From assembly GCF_040362915.1 (NCBI RefSeq), contig NZ_AP029612.1, positions 1,426,001 through 1,490,000 on the forward strand: a stretch of DNA of 64,000 bases, read 5' to 3'. Of this stretch, positions 1 to 9,427 are shown piece after piece; position 1 is the first letter of the stretch, and each line of letters opens with the position of its first letter. This DNA comes from Sediminibacterium sp. KACHI17 (lineage in GTDB: Bacteria > Bacteroidota > Bacteroidia > Chitinophagales > Chitinophagaceae). The notes beneath the pieces are model-generated. The model made no database searches. It was not told the DNA's origin and saw only the letters and a list, made by a program, of their open reading frames with translations. Position numbers and translations under genes: made by a program.

Positions 1-39
1 GTTGCACTGCGAAAAAAATTCGGTTCGCATATGAAATAA
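1..39 (+). CDS. possible C-terminal tail of an upstream gene (partial)
   Basis: The frame starting at base 1 reads VALRKKFGSHMK and then stops at TAA, 36 bases before the next start codon. The tail has ordinary coding composition and lies on the same strand as the following glycosyltransferases, so it may be the end of another gene of that operon cut by the window edge. It is too short to assign a family, and another frame also stops nearby, so this is tentative. Confidence 0.35.
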   Translation, partial: VALRKKFGSHMK

Positions 40-75
40 TCGGATGTATCAGTTATCAGTATAGCTTTTAAAAAA

Positions 76-1251
76 ATGTCACATCCTCCTGTCATACTCT
101 TCATACACAATACCTACCTACAGAAAGGTGGAGAAGATACAGTTGTACAACAGGAAATTGATTTTCTGCAAGCAAAAGGATGGAAGGTGCATACCCTTTT
201 CTTTTCCAATGAAGCCATTAGCAACCCATTGTTACGATGGTTGAATGCATTCACCGTATTTTTCAACATCACCGCAGCGATCAAAGTATTCTTACTGGTA
301 AAGAAACACCGTATCGATATTGTTCACGTACATAATTTTTACTACCGCGCCTCTCCATCTGTTTTCTGGGGAGCAAAAGCTGCCGGTGCCAGAACCGTTT
401 TTACACTGCACAACTATCGGCTGTTTTGTCTGAACGGTTTTTTATTTTACAACCAGACAACCTGCATGGATTGTCATCAGCAAAAAAGCTTTCAGCCGGG
501 TATCACACGCAAATGTTTCAAAGACTCAGGCTTTTTTTCACGCATACTTGCTGCATCCACCATCTTACACAGAAGAATCGGTACTTGGCATCATAAAATC
601 GATCAACTGCTGGTGTTGAATCCTTTGCAGAAAAAATTATTGACTGATATTGGCATCCCGGCAGAAAAAATAATACTGAAACCTAATTTTTTATTAGAAA
701 GCGCAGCTCCCGCATGGTATGATCAGCGCGATGATTTTTTTCTTTTTGCAGGCCGCATGTCGCCTGAGAAAGGCATTGTAGCTTTGATCAATGCCGTAAA
801 AGGAAAAAAGATCACTTTACTATTGGTAGGTGATGGTCCGCTTGCCCCTTGGGTCATGACGCAAACCGATGAATGGATACAGTACCGACCCAAAGTAGAT
901 AAATCAGTTTTACAAGTGTTATATAGAAAATGTACGGCACTGATTTTCCCCTCCATCTGGCCGGAAGGTTTACCACTGACAGTGATTGAAGCACAACAAG
1001 CAGGTACTATTGTCATTGCCGCTCATTCAGAAAATCTGAAAGAGATGATCCGTCATCAAGAAACCGGATTTTTGTATGATCCTTTGAATAATCAGGAACT
1101 ATTGAATGTCATTGCTAAGTTTCAAGCGAGTGACTTACAAGAAAAAAACAGACTATCCACCAATGCCTATCAATTTTTCAAAGACCATTATACGATCCAA
1201 CAACATGATCAATGGTTAATGAAAGCCTATCAGGTTTCCGTGAAAGAATAA
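76..1251 (+). CDS. GT-B glycosyltransferase, family 4 type
   Basis: A 391-aa cytoplasmic enzyme expected to transfer a sugar from a nucleotide donor to a lipid-linked glycan. The C-terminal half has the GT4 landmarks: FAGRMSPEKG (about residues 224-233) and the EX7E motif in EGLPLTVIEA (E297 and E305), which contact the donor. The N-terminal acceptor domain contains VHVHNFYYRAS (about 84-94) and four cysteines (118, 130, 133, 147), a pattern seen in a GT4 subgroup. Length is normal for the family. It ends 10 bases before the WecG-type gene on the same strand, so the two are probably co-transcribed. Donor and acceptor cannot be told from sequence. Confidence 0.9.
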   Translation: MSHPPVILFIHNTYLQKGGEDTVVQQEIDFLQAKGWKVHTLFFSNEAISNPLLRWLNAFTVFFNITAAIKVFLLVKKHRIDIVHVHNFYYRASPSVFWGAKAAGARTVFTLHNYRLFCLNGFLFYNQTTCMDCHQQKSFQPGITRKCFKDSGFFSRILAASTILHRRIGTWHHKIDQLLVLNPLQKKLLTDIGIPAEKIILKPNFLLESAAPAWYDQRDDFFLFAGRMSPEKGIVALINAVKGKKITLLLVGDGPLAPWVMTQTDEWIQYRPKVDKSVLQVLYRKCTALIFPSIWPEGLPLTVIEAQQAGTIVIAAHSENLKEMIRHQETGFLYDPLNNQELLNVIAKFQASDLQEKNRLSTNAYQFFKDHYTIQQHDQWLMKAYQVSVKE

Positions 1252-1261
1252 TTCAAGTTGT

Positions 1262-2026
1262 ATGAATGAGACGTCATCCCAAAAAATAAATATAGCAGGA
1301 ACCGGTATCAGCAATGTAACACTGGAAGAAACCATCGAAATTTTTGACCGATGGATCGAAACCGGTGATCAGAAAAGAGTATGTGTTACACCGGTGAACT
1401 GTGTCGTATGGGCTGCAAAGAACAAGGCGTTACAAGCGTTGTACAACAGTGCAGACCTCACACTCTGTGATGGAGTGCCATTAATATGGGCATCTGCTTT
1501 TTTAGGAAAAGGGAAATTAAAAGGAAGGGTAACCGGATTGGATCTTTTACCACAGTACATGAAACATGCTGCACAAAAGGGATACAGTCAGTTCTTACTG
1601 GGAGCAAAAGAAGGAGTAGGCACAACGCTAAAACAAACAGCAGAAAAAAATTATCCGGGAATACAGATCAGTGGAGTGTATAGTCCACCTTTTGCGGAGC
1701 AATTCAGTGAAGAAGAAAATGAAAAGATGATCCGGATGATCAATGAAGTGAAGCCTGATATTTTATGGGTGAGTCTCACAGCACCCAAACAAGACTACTG
1801 GATCGCACAACACCTGAACAGATTACAAGTGAAGATCGCTATTGGTGTAGGAGGTGCATTTGAAGTGGCTGCCGGACTCATCCCCCGCGCACCCATCTGG
1901 ATGCAAAAAGCAGGGTTGGAATGGCTCTATCGTCTCTATCGCGAACCCCGCCGTCTCTACCACCGCTATATCATCGAAGCCCCCGCCTTTTTCCCTTTGA
2001 TCATTCGTCAGAAGATGAGAGGGTGA
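1262..2026 (+). CDS. WecG/TagA/CpsF family glycosyltransferase (GT26)
   Basis: A 254-aa protein with the whole GT26 signature: TPVN with T43 and N46, the CDG motif with D70, GVGGAFEVAAG at 195-205, and the C-terminal GLEWLYRLYREPRR at 218-231. Members add N-acetylmannosamine, its uronic acid, or a related hexose to a prenyl-diphosphate-linked sugar, usually as the second sugar of a teichoic acid, enterobacterial common antigen or exopolysaccharide unit; T43 and D70 match the proposed catalytic positions. The C-terminal segment is the membrane-targeting part. It follows the GT4 gene by 10 bases. The exact donor sugar is not predictable. Confidence 0.93.
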   Translation: MNETSSQKINIAGTGISNVTLEETIEIFDRWIETGDQKRVCVTPVNCVVWAAKNKALQALYNSADLTLCDGVPLIWASAFLGKGKLKGRVTGLDLLPQYMKHAAQKGYSQFLLGAKEGVGTTLKQTAEKNYPGIQISGVYSPPFAEQFSEEENEKMIRMINEVKPDILWVSLTAPKQDYWIAQHLNRLQVKIAIGVGGAFEVAAGLIPRAPIWMQKAGLEWLYRLYREPRRLYHRYIIEAPAFFPLIIRQKMRG

Positions 2027-2034
2027 TGGTTTTC

Positions 2035-2343
2035 GGGTAATTAGGATATCAGGTGATCGGGTTATTGGGATGTCAGGTGATCTGAGATAGTCCATTAGTT
2101 GTCGTCATGTCGACCGAATGCCGACGAAGAGTCGGGAGAGCGGAGACATCTCACCATGATTAGCAGTACCTCAAATCTCCGCTATATAAAAGTCTACATA
2201 GAATCAGGATATTTCTTGACTTCGCTAACCAACGCTCGAAATGACGACACCTCATATACATCACCCAATAACCTGATATCCCAATTACCTGATTACCCGA
2301 TTACCTGATTACCCGATAACCCGATAACCCCAATCCCAATCCC
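2035..2343. repeat. inverted pair of short-period intergenic repeats with a palindromic element between
   Basis: About 2035-2083 is a run of degenerate GGGTAATTAGG / ATCAGGTGATC units. The reverse-complement type (CCCGATTACCTGATTA units) fills about 2262-2343. Between them (about 2099-2253) lie degraded arms of the window's larger palindromic family (TCATGTCGACCGAATGCCGA and ACGCTCGAAATGACGAC). The pair can fold into one long hairpin between the convergent genes on either side. The right half runs into the 3' end of the Wzz-like gene. No gene is supported here. Confidence 0.75.
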
Positions 2344-3384
2344 CAAAGCCGCTCCGAGTATGGCTCCGAAGAATAATCCTTCCCACCATAACCATGCATT
2401 ATTCTTTAAGGGATATACGGGTTCATCCACCAATTGTACGGTGGGGGTTTCTTGTATGAGTGAGGTTTTACTGATCTCGAGATTCTTTAAGATCTCTGCA
2501 TAGATCGTTCCTTGTAAAACTTTATCTCGGGAAGAGATTTCAGCGGATACTTCCGGATTAGAATACACCGGATTGACATCTAACAACAACCGATTCGCAT
2601 CAGCAGCAGAATAAGTTTTACGATTCAACATGTACAATAAACTATCTGCTTTGTTTTGCAATCGCTGCACATTGGTGAGCAATCGTTTTGTTTTGGTCTC
2701 AATATAAAAGTCAGTAGCGGTCTTCAGCAAACGTTGAGAAAACAATACACTGAGTACTTCTCCACGCATGGTCACATTCATTTCGAAGAATCCCAATTTC
2801 TTATCCGGCTTGGCTACTGATAATTCTTTTTGGATATGACGCTCTATGATCTTTTTCAGCAAACTATCTTCCAATCTGGAAGCGCCTTTTCTTAGGACGG
2901 CAAATGATTGCAGTTGCGGGAATTTTTTCTTCCACTTGTCAGACAGCTGGTATAAACGAGCATACTCATCCGCCAAAGTGCTGTTATTGGTGCTATCATA
3001 CCAGCTCAATAATGTTTTTTTGATCAGTTGTTCACTCTTAAGCAATTGCAACACATTGTCGCCGGCAAGTATACCACTGGCTCCGGATAAATTTCCGATA
3101 TCGACTCCAAATTGTCCGGCCAACGCAGACATCAATGACCCGCCACCCACTGATTTAGATTCCTCCACTACAAATACGGTCTTTGCCTGATAAGTAACCG
3201 GTTTTATGAAACTATAGATCAACCCCAATATCATTCCGATCACCATCATACCAGTCCACAACTTCCAATGAAGCAGTGCCTGTTTGAACTGCAGGAACAA
3301 ACGCTGCAATTCATGTGTCAATGAAAAAGGAGGATCGTCTTGTATAGGTGATGGTATGATAGGTTCCTGTTGCATGCGTTCCAT
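2293..3384 (-). CDS. Wzz-like chain-length / polysaccharide co-polymerase
   Basis: A 363-aa inner-membrane protein with the Wzz layout: a cytoplasmic N-terminus, a first membrane helix near residues 43-60, a long periplasmic coiled region, a proline-containing stretch (VDEPVYPLKNN) and a second helix near 328-352. Such proteins regulate chain length and contact the outer-membrane export channel. No Walker-motif kinase domain is attached. The start lies 6 bases after the SLBB gene stop, so the two form an operon; Met4 is an alternative start. The last residues (GLSGNQVIG) are encoded by the intergenic CCCGATTACC repeat, so the C-terminus appears to have been changed by repeat insertion. Confidence 0.85.
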   Translation of the reverse strand: MERMQQEPIIPSPIQDDPPFSLTHELQRLFLQFKQALLHWKLWTGMMVIGMILGLIYSFIKPVTYQAKTVFVVEESKSVGGGSLMSALAGQFGVDIGNLSGASGILAGDNVLQLLKSEQLIKKTLLSWYDSTNNSTLADEYARLYQLSDKWKKKFPQLQSFAVLRKGASRLEDSLLKKIIERHIQKELSVAKPDKKLGFFEMNVTMRGEVLSVLFSQRLLKTATDFYIETKTKRLLTNVQRLQNKADSLLYMLNRKTYSAADANRLLLDVNPVYSNPEVSAEISSRDKVLQGTIYAEILKNLEISKTSLIQETPTVQLVDEPVYPLKNNAWLWWEGLFFGAILGAALGIGIGVIGLSGNQVIG

Positions 3385-3390
3385 GTTAAA

Positions 3391-5673
3391 TTAATTCCGC
3401 AATACCGCGATCAGACTGATCAACGCTGTTAATGTGCCCGTTAATGAACTGATCTCTATGATCGACAATCCTCTTCGCTCAGTTGCTGATCTTTCCGGTA
3501 CTACAATTTTACTTCCGGGTAATACTTTGGGATAAGAACGGAAAAATAAAAACTTCTTGGTCTTTCTACTGATACCATTGCTGTATTGAACATAGGCTTT
3601 CTTCAGATTTCCATTATCTGTTACACCACCTGCATCAGCAATATAAGATTTAAGACTACCGTTTCCATAACTCAGTATCTGCGGATTGAATACCGCTCCT
3701 TTCACTTCTACAAAACTGGTACTACGTGGGATATAAATACTATCGTTCGGTAACAGCACAAAACGTTCTCCTGCACTAAACACATCTGATGCTACACGCA
3801 GGTTATTTCTAAACACCTGAATATCGCGCATAGAAGCGTATGGACTAATGCCACCCGCACGTTGTAACATTTCTGTCACCGTTTCATCTCTTCTCTCCAA
3901 CGCATAATCACCGGCATATAAAATTTCACCTCTCAGCTTCACACTACCGGGCAATTGATAATTCAACAACTTCGGAACAAAAATATAATCCAGTGGCTCC
4001 AATTGAATGGCGGTCTTATCTGTATCCAAAGAAGAATCTACTTTCACGGTGAATAAAGTCAGTAAGCGATTGGCCAATGTATCTGCATTGTTCTTTTGCA
4101 ACCTGGATACTTCTACTTTATGTGTAGCTGCATCATTGGTAAAACCTCCTGCGAGTAATATCGCATCTTCTAAGGTCATGCCTTTACGAAAAGCAATGGT
4201 ACCCGGATTACGCACATTACCTCCTACTGTGATACTCATTTGTGAGATGAGATCATTGCGCGATTGTATCACTACAGAGTCTTCTCTGAACAATGGAATA
4301 TCAGTTGCTTTACCTGCTAATAATTCTGCTACATTGAAGGATACCAACAAGGGCTCAGTCGTACCCGGTGCTTGTCTTTTGATATAACCACGATTTACAA
4401 ATGCGTCTTCTGTTAATCCATTTGCTTTTTGAATCAAACGCAACAAACTAAGTCCTTCTACCAATTCATAGTTACCCGGACGAACCACTGATCCTGCAAT
4501 GATCACACGATTTAAAAAACGTTCTCTCACTTTATCAACAAAAACAGAATCGGCATTACGTGGAATAAAATAGCTGAAGTCTGTCTCAGGAACATCTCTG
4601 AACAAGCGTTCCTGATTACCTACTTGCGACACTTTCAAAGAACCCTTGAATGCCATATCTGCCCATCCTCCCGCAAAACGCAATAAGTCTGCAAGTGTTT
4701 CTTTCTCCAATAATTCATACACCGATGGACGACGCACTGCGCCACTCAATACCACTCGTTTGTTATACAAAGGATAACGAATAATATCTCTGTCTTGCAA
4801 ACGGATCTCTGTATCCATCAAACCGCTTTGTAAAAACTGGTAAAAGTCAACTGTCTTGATCACTTTATTGTTGCGGATCAATTCAATGGATCGAAGTGAA
4901 CCATTCTTACCCGGACCACCTGATAAGTACAACACATTGAAGAAACCGGCCAGCGATGAGATCGTATAATCACCCGGACGATCCGCTTCACCGATCACCG
5001 TTACACGAATGCTTCTGACATTACCAAGCGTCACAAGCAATTGAGATTGTCCACTCGCCAATGCAGGATACGGTAATTTCAGTTTGGTACGGATACGGGT
5101 GGTAGCTTGTTCAATGGTTAATCCGCTCACCTGTACAAAACCGGCATGCGGCAATTCAAAATTACCTTCACGTGTTACCCGCTCACGATGACTCACTTCA
5201 TTCAACCCGGTAATATTTACAATGATCTCATCACCCGGACCCAATACATAATTCGCGGGTGTGGCCATATTCACATTCGGAATAAAACTGGCTTGCGGAT
5301 TATTAAAGAAATCAAACCCATAATAAGGAGAAGGAATACGGATATCGGGTAATTCATATTTCCAGGTACTGTCACGAAGGAAATAAGCGGTATCAGTGAT
5401 CAGATTATCCTTACCAAACATTTTCCGATCGCTTGCCTGTAAACGAACCAAACGTCTCTTAAATTCAGCAACATCAGACACACTCATACCTCGTTTTACG
5501 AGTTCCTTCATGGCATCACTCTCAGACATACCCTGTTTTTGGGTTTGTTGCCACAACTGTATCAACTGCTGATCAGACAATTGTCCAACGCTTTCGATCT
5601 TTCGCTGCGCCATAACACCCGTCGCTTGAAAACATAACAACGATACGAGTGCGATATATATAATTCTTTTCAT
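3391..5673 (-). CDS. SLBB-domain polysaccharide export outer-membrane protein (Wza-like)
   Basis: A 760-aa periplasmic/outer-membrane protein. Residues 1-23 form a signal peptide ending in VMAQ. A polysaccharide-export domain follows, marked by TPANYVLGPGDEIIVNITG (about 137-155), then several SLBB repeats recognisable by V-x-G-x-V-x-x-P-G segments such as VIGEADRPGDYTI, VAGSVVRPGNYEL and VGGNVRNPGTIAF. It ends in a hydrophobic C-terminal helix. The length and the many SLBB repeats are typical of Bacteroidota exporters, which are much larger than E. coli Wza. It is upstream of and probably partners the Wzz-like gene. A paralogue of the same architecture lies at 43576-46041. Confidence 0.92.
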   Translation of the reverse strand: MKRIIYIALVSLLCFQATGVMAQRKIESVGQLSDQQLIQLWQQTQKQGMSESDAMKELVKRGMSVSDVAEFKRRLVRLQASDRKMFGKDNLITDTAYFLRDSTWKYELPDIRIPSPYYGFDFFNNPQASFIPNVNMATPANYVLGPGDEIIVNITGLNEVSHRERVTREGNFELPHAGFVQVSGLTIEQATTRIRTKLKLPYPALASGQSQLLVTLGNVRSIRVTVIGEADRPGDYTISSLAGFFNVLYLSGGPGKNGSLRSIELIRNNKVIKTVDFYQFLQSGLMDTEIRLQDRDIIRYPLYNKRVVLSGAVRRPSVYELLEKETLADLLRFAGGWADMAFKGSLKVSQVGNQERLFRDVPETDFSYFIPRNADSVFVDKVRERFLNRVIIAGSVVRPGNYELVEGLSLLRLIQKANGLTEDAFVNRGYIKRQAPGTTEPLLVSFNVAELLAGKATDIPLFREDSVVIQSRNDLISQMSITVGGNVRNPGTIAFRKGMTLEDAILLAGGFTNDAATHKVEVSRLQKNNADTLANRLLTLFTVKVDSSLDTDKTAIQLEPLDYIFVPKLLNYQLPGSVKLRGEILYAGDYALERRDETVTEMLQRAGGISPYASMRDIQVFRNNLRVASDVFSAGERFVLLPNDSIYIPRSTSFVEVKGAVFNPQILSYGNGSLKSYIADAGGVTDNGNLKKAYVQYSNGISRKTKKFLFFRSYPKVLPGSKIVVPERSATERRGLSIIEISSLTGTLTALISLIAVLRN

Positions 5674-5692
5674 AATGTCTATTCGTCTACAA

Positions 5693-6062
5693 ATATCGGG
5701 GAAATGGGTGATGGGGCAATCGGGGGTCGGGGAATCGGGTGATTGGGGATACTATGTTGGGTATCGTCATGTTGAGCGAATCCCGACGCAGGAGGGAGAA
5801 GTCGAAACATCTCCTCACGGTTAGCAGTATCTCAATCCTCCACTTTATGTAAATCCCCACTAGATTCACGTCATGTTGAGCGAATCCCGACGCAGGAGGG
5901 AGAAGTCGAAACATCTCCTCACGGTTAGCAGTATCTCAATTCCTCACTTAATAAAAATCCTCATAAAGTCAGGAGATTTCTCGACTACGCTACGCTACGC
6001 TCGAAATGACGACATCTTATTTACATTACCCGATTACCTGATCCCCCGATAACCCGATATCC
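5693..6062. repeat. repeat-filled intergenic region (inverted short-period repeats plus a 72-bp direct repeat)
   Basis: A G-rich short-period run (about 5693-5749) is mirrored by a C-rich run (about 6025-6062) of CCCGATTACCTGAT units. Between them is an exact 72-bp duplication, 5765-5836 and 5869-5940 (offset 104), starting CGTCATGTTGAGCGAATCCC. It is followed by an inverted partner near 5970-6013 (GATTTCTCGACTACGCTACG and CTCGAAATGACGAC). No reading frame with coding character was seen. The upstream half must also contain the promoter of the SLBB gene. Confidence 0.8.
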
Positions 6063-7700
6063 TCACAACCCAACCAAAAACCCAAAACCAAACCTACTAT
6101 TCAAACGCGCCAAACCACTCACTGCCTCGGTCCTGTTTTGGTGGGTATAGTTGGTATAGAGGTACACACCGGGTATCCACTGATACGTGGCTTCGACATA
6201 CCAGATGGAAGATTTGTATTGAAGATCAAAAAGGAAAGGCGGCTGTGGTTGTTGGAAATATTGCTGATTCATGGAACCGGCTCCTCCTTTGCGGATATAT
6301 TCATAACGGATCATCGTTCTCAATCGAGGGATAGGCGTAAAACGTGCAAACAATAACATACGGTCTGCATTATTGCCGATCCAATCGCCAAGTACATAAT
6401 CATTGTGGGTATAGTTTTGAGCAGGTGTCAGATTGCGGTACACAAATGGACGAATACGCGTGTACTCTGCCCCTAAAGTGAGATAAGATAATCCAACATC
6501 TGTAGTATTCACACCTACTGTATACCCCAATTGATTACGGCTCTTAACAGGATCGAACACACCGCCTAACAATATCTCATCCACAAACAAGGTTGCATAC
6601 AGATGCGTCTTCTTCACATGATTACGCGAACTCAATTGTAAGAACAATTGTCCATTGGCACCGGCATTGATATTATCATTGGTGCTTAGTTTATCATATG
6701 CTTTGAAAAACATGATCGGAATCAGATAACCTGCTTTGAGACGATCACTGTATACCACCGATTCACCCAAATGAATATCCAATCCTTTTATTGGCGTGAA
6801 CTGCAAACTATGGGTTGCTAAATATTTGGGAACATAGATATCTCTTCTACCACCAAAAGGATCGACACCTGTGTTGTACGTACGATTTGAATCGATCACA
6901 TTGGAATTCAACCAGGCATGCATATAGTTGAATTTCAACCAAGGCAATGGCTGATAGTCTAAACGCAGTTGCGGGAAAGTTGGTGCTTTATCAGATAAAA
7001 CAGCTCTTCCATTTTGTCCATAACCCCACAACAAATAATCCTGTCCAAAAGCAATAGAACCATTTTTCCAGGAGTAAGCAATACCACCACGGAATTCACT
7101 ATAGTTCAAACTTTTTTTGCTGGCTGATATCCTTCCCACAATACCGGTAGCAGCATTTTCTCGAATGGTATCAATACCTCTACCGGCTTCAGTGATATCA
7201 TGAAAAGAAAAATGCCAGGACCAATGTTTACCGGCATAACCATAAAGTCTCGCACCGGAACCATAAGTGCGCAAAGCCCTGCCCGATCCATAGATACCAC
7301 CACCACTGAGTATCGGATCCACGCGCATCAGAAAGTCTTTACCGGTGATCAACAAACCTCTCCATCGGTTCCAGGGATCTTTTACAAACATCCCCGCTTT
7401 GGGTGTTGCAGTTTTCGTAGCAGCGATGGCCGCTTTATCCGACAGATCTCGCTGATAAAAAGCCAGTTCATCGCGCTCCAGTTTCGTTAACTGATCTGAT
7501 CGCTTGGCTAAGCTATCCAAACAATCAGCCAAATACACCCTACTCAACGGACGGATCTGATCATCAAATACTACCAACCCTTTATTGGCCATGCGATACA
7601 GATACTCATAAATATCATTCCGATGATGTTCATACACCACTTGACTCTTACCACTATTCAAAGTGATAAGCAATAGAAAGAAGAATATTGTTTGTTTCAT
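6063..7700 (-). CDS. Wzi-like outer-membrane beta-barrel protein
   Basis: A 545-aa secreted protein with signal peptide MKQTIFFFLLLITLNSGKSQ. An N-terminal alpha-helical domain (about residues 25-95, YEHHRNDIYEYLYRMANKG) is followed by many alternating strands ending in an aromatic residue or leucine, as in an outer-membrane barrel. The segment AFGQDYLLWGYGQNGRAVLS resembles the conserved Wzi strand (GxxxLWWGxG...LMSxxAP). Wzi proteins help anchor or assemble capsule at the cell surface. It is the most divergent of three Wzi-like proteins in this locus. The assignment rests on this motif and the gene context, so it is less certain than for the other two. Confidence 0.65.
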   Translation of the reverse strand: MKQTIFFFLLLITLNSGKSQVVYEHHRNDIYEYLYRMANKGLVVFDDQIRPLSRVYLADCLDSLAKRSDQLTKLERDELAFYQRDLSDKAAIAATKTATPKAGMFVKDPWNRWRGLLITGKDFLMRVDPILSGGGIYGSGRALRTYGSGARLYGYAGKHWSWHFSFHDITEAGRGIDTIRENAATGIVGRISASKKSLNYSEFRGGIAYSWKNGSIAFGQDYLLWGYGQNGRAVLSDKAPTFPQLRLDYQPLPWLKFNYMHAWLNSNVIDSNRTYNTGVDPFGGRRDIYVPKYLATHSLQFTPIKGLDIHLGESVVYSDRLKAGYLIPIMFFKAYDKLSTNDNINAGANGQLFLQLSSRNHVKKTHLYATLFVDEILLGGVFDPVKSRNQLGYTVGVNTTDVGLSYLTLGAEYTRIRPFVYRNLTPAQNYTHNDYVLGDWIGNNADRMLLFARFTPIPRLRTMIRYEYIRKGGAGSMNQQYFQQPQPPFLFDLQYKSSIWYVEATYQWIPGVYLYTNYTHQNRTEAVSGLARLNSRFGFGFLVGL

Positions 7701-7713
7701 GATAGGTTTTGGG

Positions 7714-7832
7714 GCTGGGTATTGGGTACTAGGCGCTAGGTACTAGGTTATGGGTGCTGGGTGAAGAGGATTCTCACATCTTGCAAAGAAAACCCATAAC
7801 CTAGCACCTAGTACCCAGCACCTAGTACCTAA
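7714..7832. repeat. inverted pair of heptamer-type repeats
   Basis: About 7714-7759 holds GGGTACTAGGCGCTAGGTAC-type units and about 7795-7832 the complementary CCTAGCACCTAGTACCCAGC type. Unit length is about 7 bases. The pair could form a long hairpin between two same-strand genes. The right arm overlaps the last bases of the phosphoglycosyltransferase gene. Confidence 0.8.
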
Positions 7833-9253
7833 TAAGCATTCTGATCCCCTCTGAAAATATTGATGACGGTTTGTAAAATGATCTGGCAATCTAACCAGAA
7901 AGTCCAGCGATGAATATAGTACAGATCAAAATTGACTCTTCTTTGCATAGAACCCGGTTCACGGGTCTCACCCCTGCATCCATTTACCTGCGCCCATCCG
8001 GTGATACCCGGTTTTACAAGGTGACGCTGCATATAATTATCTACCGTATGCATCGCTTCAATATTCAAGGGAGTCGGATGCGGGCGTGGACCTACTACTG
8101 ACATGTTTCCGATCAACACATTCCAGAACTGAGGCAATTCATCCAGATTCGATTTACGCAGAAAAGCACCAATACGTGTGATACGTGGGTCATCTTTGCG
8201 TGCCTGCAAATAGTTGCCATGCGCATCCGTATCTGTACTTTCTTCCACCATGGTACGGAATTTATAACAAGTGATCTGTTGGTTATTCAAACCCCAACGC
8301 TCCTGTTTAAAGAAAACAGGACCTCTTGAACTCAGTTTGATCGCCACTGCTATTAAAGGCAATAACCACCAACCGATCAAGAGGAAAAAACTCAGCGCAA
8401 ATAAAAAATCAAATACCTGTTTCAATAATTTATTCTCCCATTTATCCAATGGCAATTCACGGATACTGATCACGGAAAGCTGACCAATATTATTCACCTG
8501 AACCGCAGAAGAACTATACTGATGGATATCCGGAAGGATACGCACTTTTACTTGATGAAAATCACAGACTTCAATACAATCCTGGATCTGATCGGTATGA
8601 CCATTGGGTAATGCAACGATCACTTCATCCACTCTTTCTTGCTTCAACACATCAGAAAGTTGTTGTACCCGGCCATAATACATACACCCATTCATGGCTT
8701 TTTTCTGGTCATCAATAAAACCAATACACTTATAACCGTAATAGTAATATTTGTTGATGGTCTCATAAAACTCATACGCAGCAGGTGTAGCACCCACAAT
8801 CAGTAAATTATCATACAAACGCCCCTGATAAATGGCAGTATGCAGGTATTTACGGATCACGTATTTAGTAAGAACCAGAAAACAAAACAACAACCCCACA
8901 TTGATCGCCAGAAAAGACCTGTTATAAGAAACTTTTTGCTGGAAGAAGAATAAAACAGAGCTGAATAGAATGGAGTAAAGGATCAGGGTATACGCAATAA
9001 AAACGATCTCTTCCGAATACTTGTTGGATCGTCTGTCGCGATACAGCTTAGAAACAGATGCAGATAAATACCAGACAACGAGTGACAATAACAAGAGTAG
9101 ATAAGGAGGGGTCTCACGTCCCCATAAACCAAACCCACCATCCACGCGGTGCGACAATATATAACTGATCCCCACCAGTGGGGCATCGATGATATAACGT
9201 ATTAAAGTATACCGACTATACGATTTTCGCATACTGATAATTGGATCTTGCAC
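7829..9253 (-). CDS. polyprenyl-phosphate sugar phosphotransferase (WcaJ/WbaP-like initiating transferase)
   Basis: A 474-aa membrane enzyme that would move a sugar-1-phosphate from a UDP-sugar to undecaprenyl phosphate and so start repeat-unit synthesis. The N-terminal half has several membrane helices and a CoA-binding-3/Rossmann-like domain (LLIVGATPAAYEF, about residue 150). The C-terminal catalytic domain has a re-entrant helix followed by RGPVFFKQERWG, YKFRTM, DELPQFWNVLIGNMSVVGPR and KPGITGWAQVNG, all hallmark motifs of the family. The C-terminal residues are encoded at the edge of a heptamer repeat. The window has a second, unrelated initiating transferase at 16795-17796, which suggests two glycans. 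Confidence 0.93.
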   Translation of the reverse strand: MQDPIISMRKSYSRYTLIRYIIDAPLVGISYILSHRVDGGFGLWGRETPPYLLLLLSLVVWYLSASVSKLYRDRRSNKYSEEIVFIAYTLILYSILFSSVLFFFQQKVSYNRSFLAINVGLLFCFLVLTKYVIRKYLHTAIYQGRLYDNLLIVGATPAAYEFYETINKYYYYGYKCIGFIDDQKKAMNGCMYYGRVQQLSDVLKQERVDEVIVALPNGHTDQIQDCIEVCDFHQVKVRILPDIHQYSSSAVQVNNIGQLSVISIRELPLDKWENKLLKQVFDFLFALSFFLLIGWWLLPLIAVAIKLSSRGPVFFKQERWGLNNQQITCYKFRTMVEESTDTDAHGNYLQARKDDPRITRIGAFLRKSNLDELPQFWNVLIGNMSVVGPRPHPTPLNIEAMHTVDNYMQRHLVKPGITGWAQVNGCRGETREPGSMQRRVNFDLYYIHRWTFWLDCQIILQTVINIFRGDQNAY

Positions 9254-9313
9254 AAAGACACCGACATGAAATGTTCTGATGCCTGCGGAAAGATAGAAAT
9301 ATTATGTGATATG

Positions 9314-9426
9314 TGGTGATGGGTGCTAGGTACTAGGTGCTAGGTTTTTTAGACTTTTGTATGCTAGATATCTAAGTATATTCACTATTACCTAATACCT
9401 AGCACCTAGTACCTAGTACCCAGCCC
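9314..9426. repeat. inverted pair of heptamer-type repeats
   Basis: About 9314-9343 (GGTGCTAGGTACTAGGTGC) is mirrored by about 9389-9426 (CCTAGCACCTAGTACCTAGT). The arms flank about 45 bases of AT-rich sequence and sit just after the 3' end of the Wzi-like gene at 9428. Same family as 7714-7832. Confidence 0.8.
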
Positions 9427-9427
9427 C

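Noticed and set aside
2099..2308. 69-residue + strand frame in the first repeat region
   Set aside because: It lies in inverted repeats and overlaps the end of the Wzz-like gene; composition is repeat-like.
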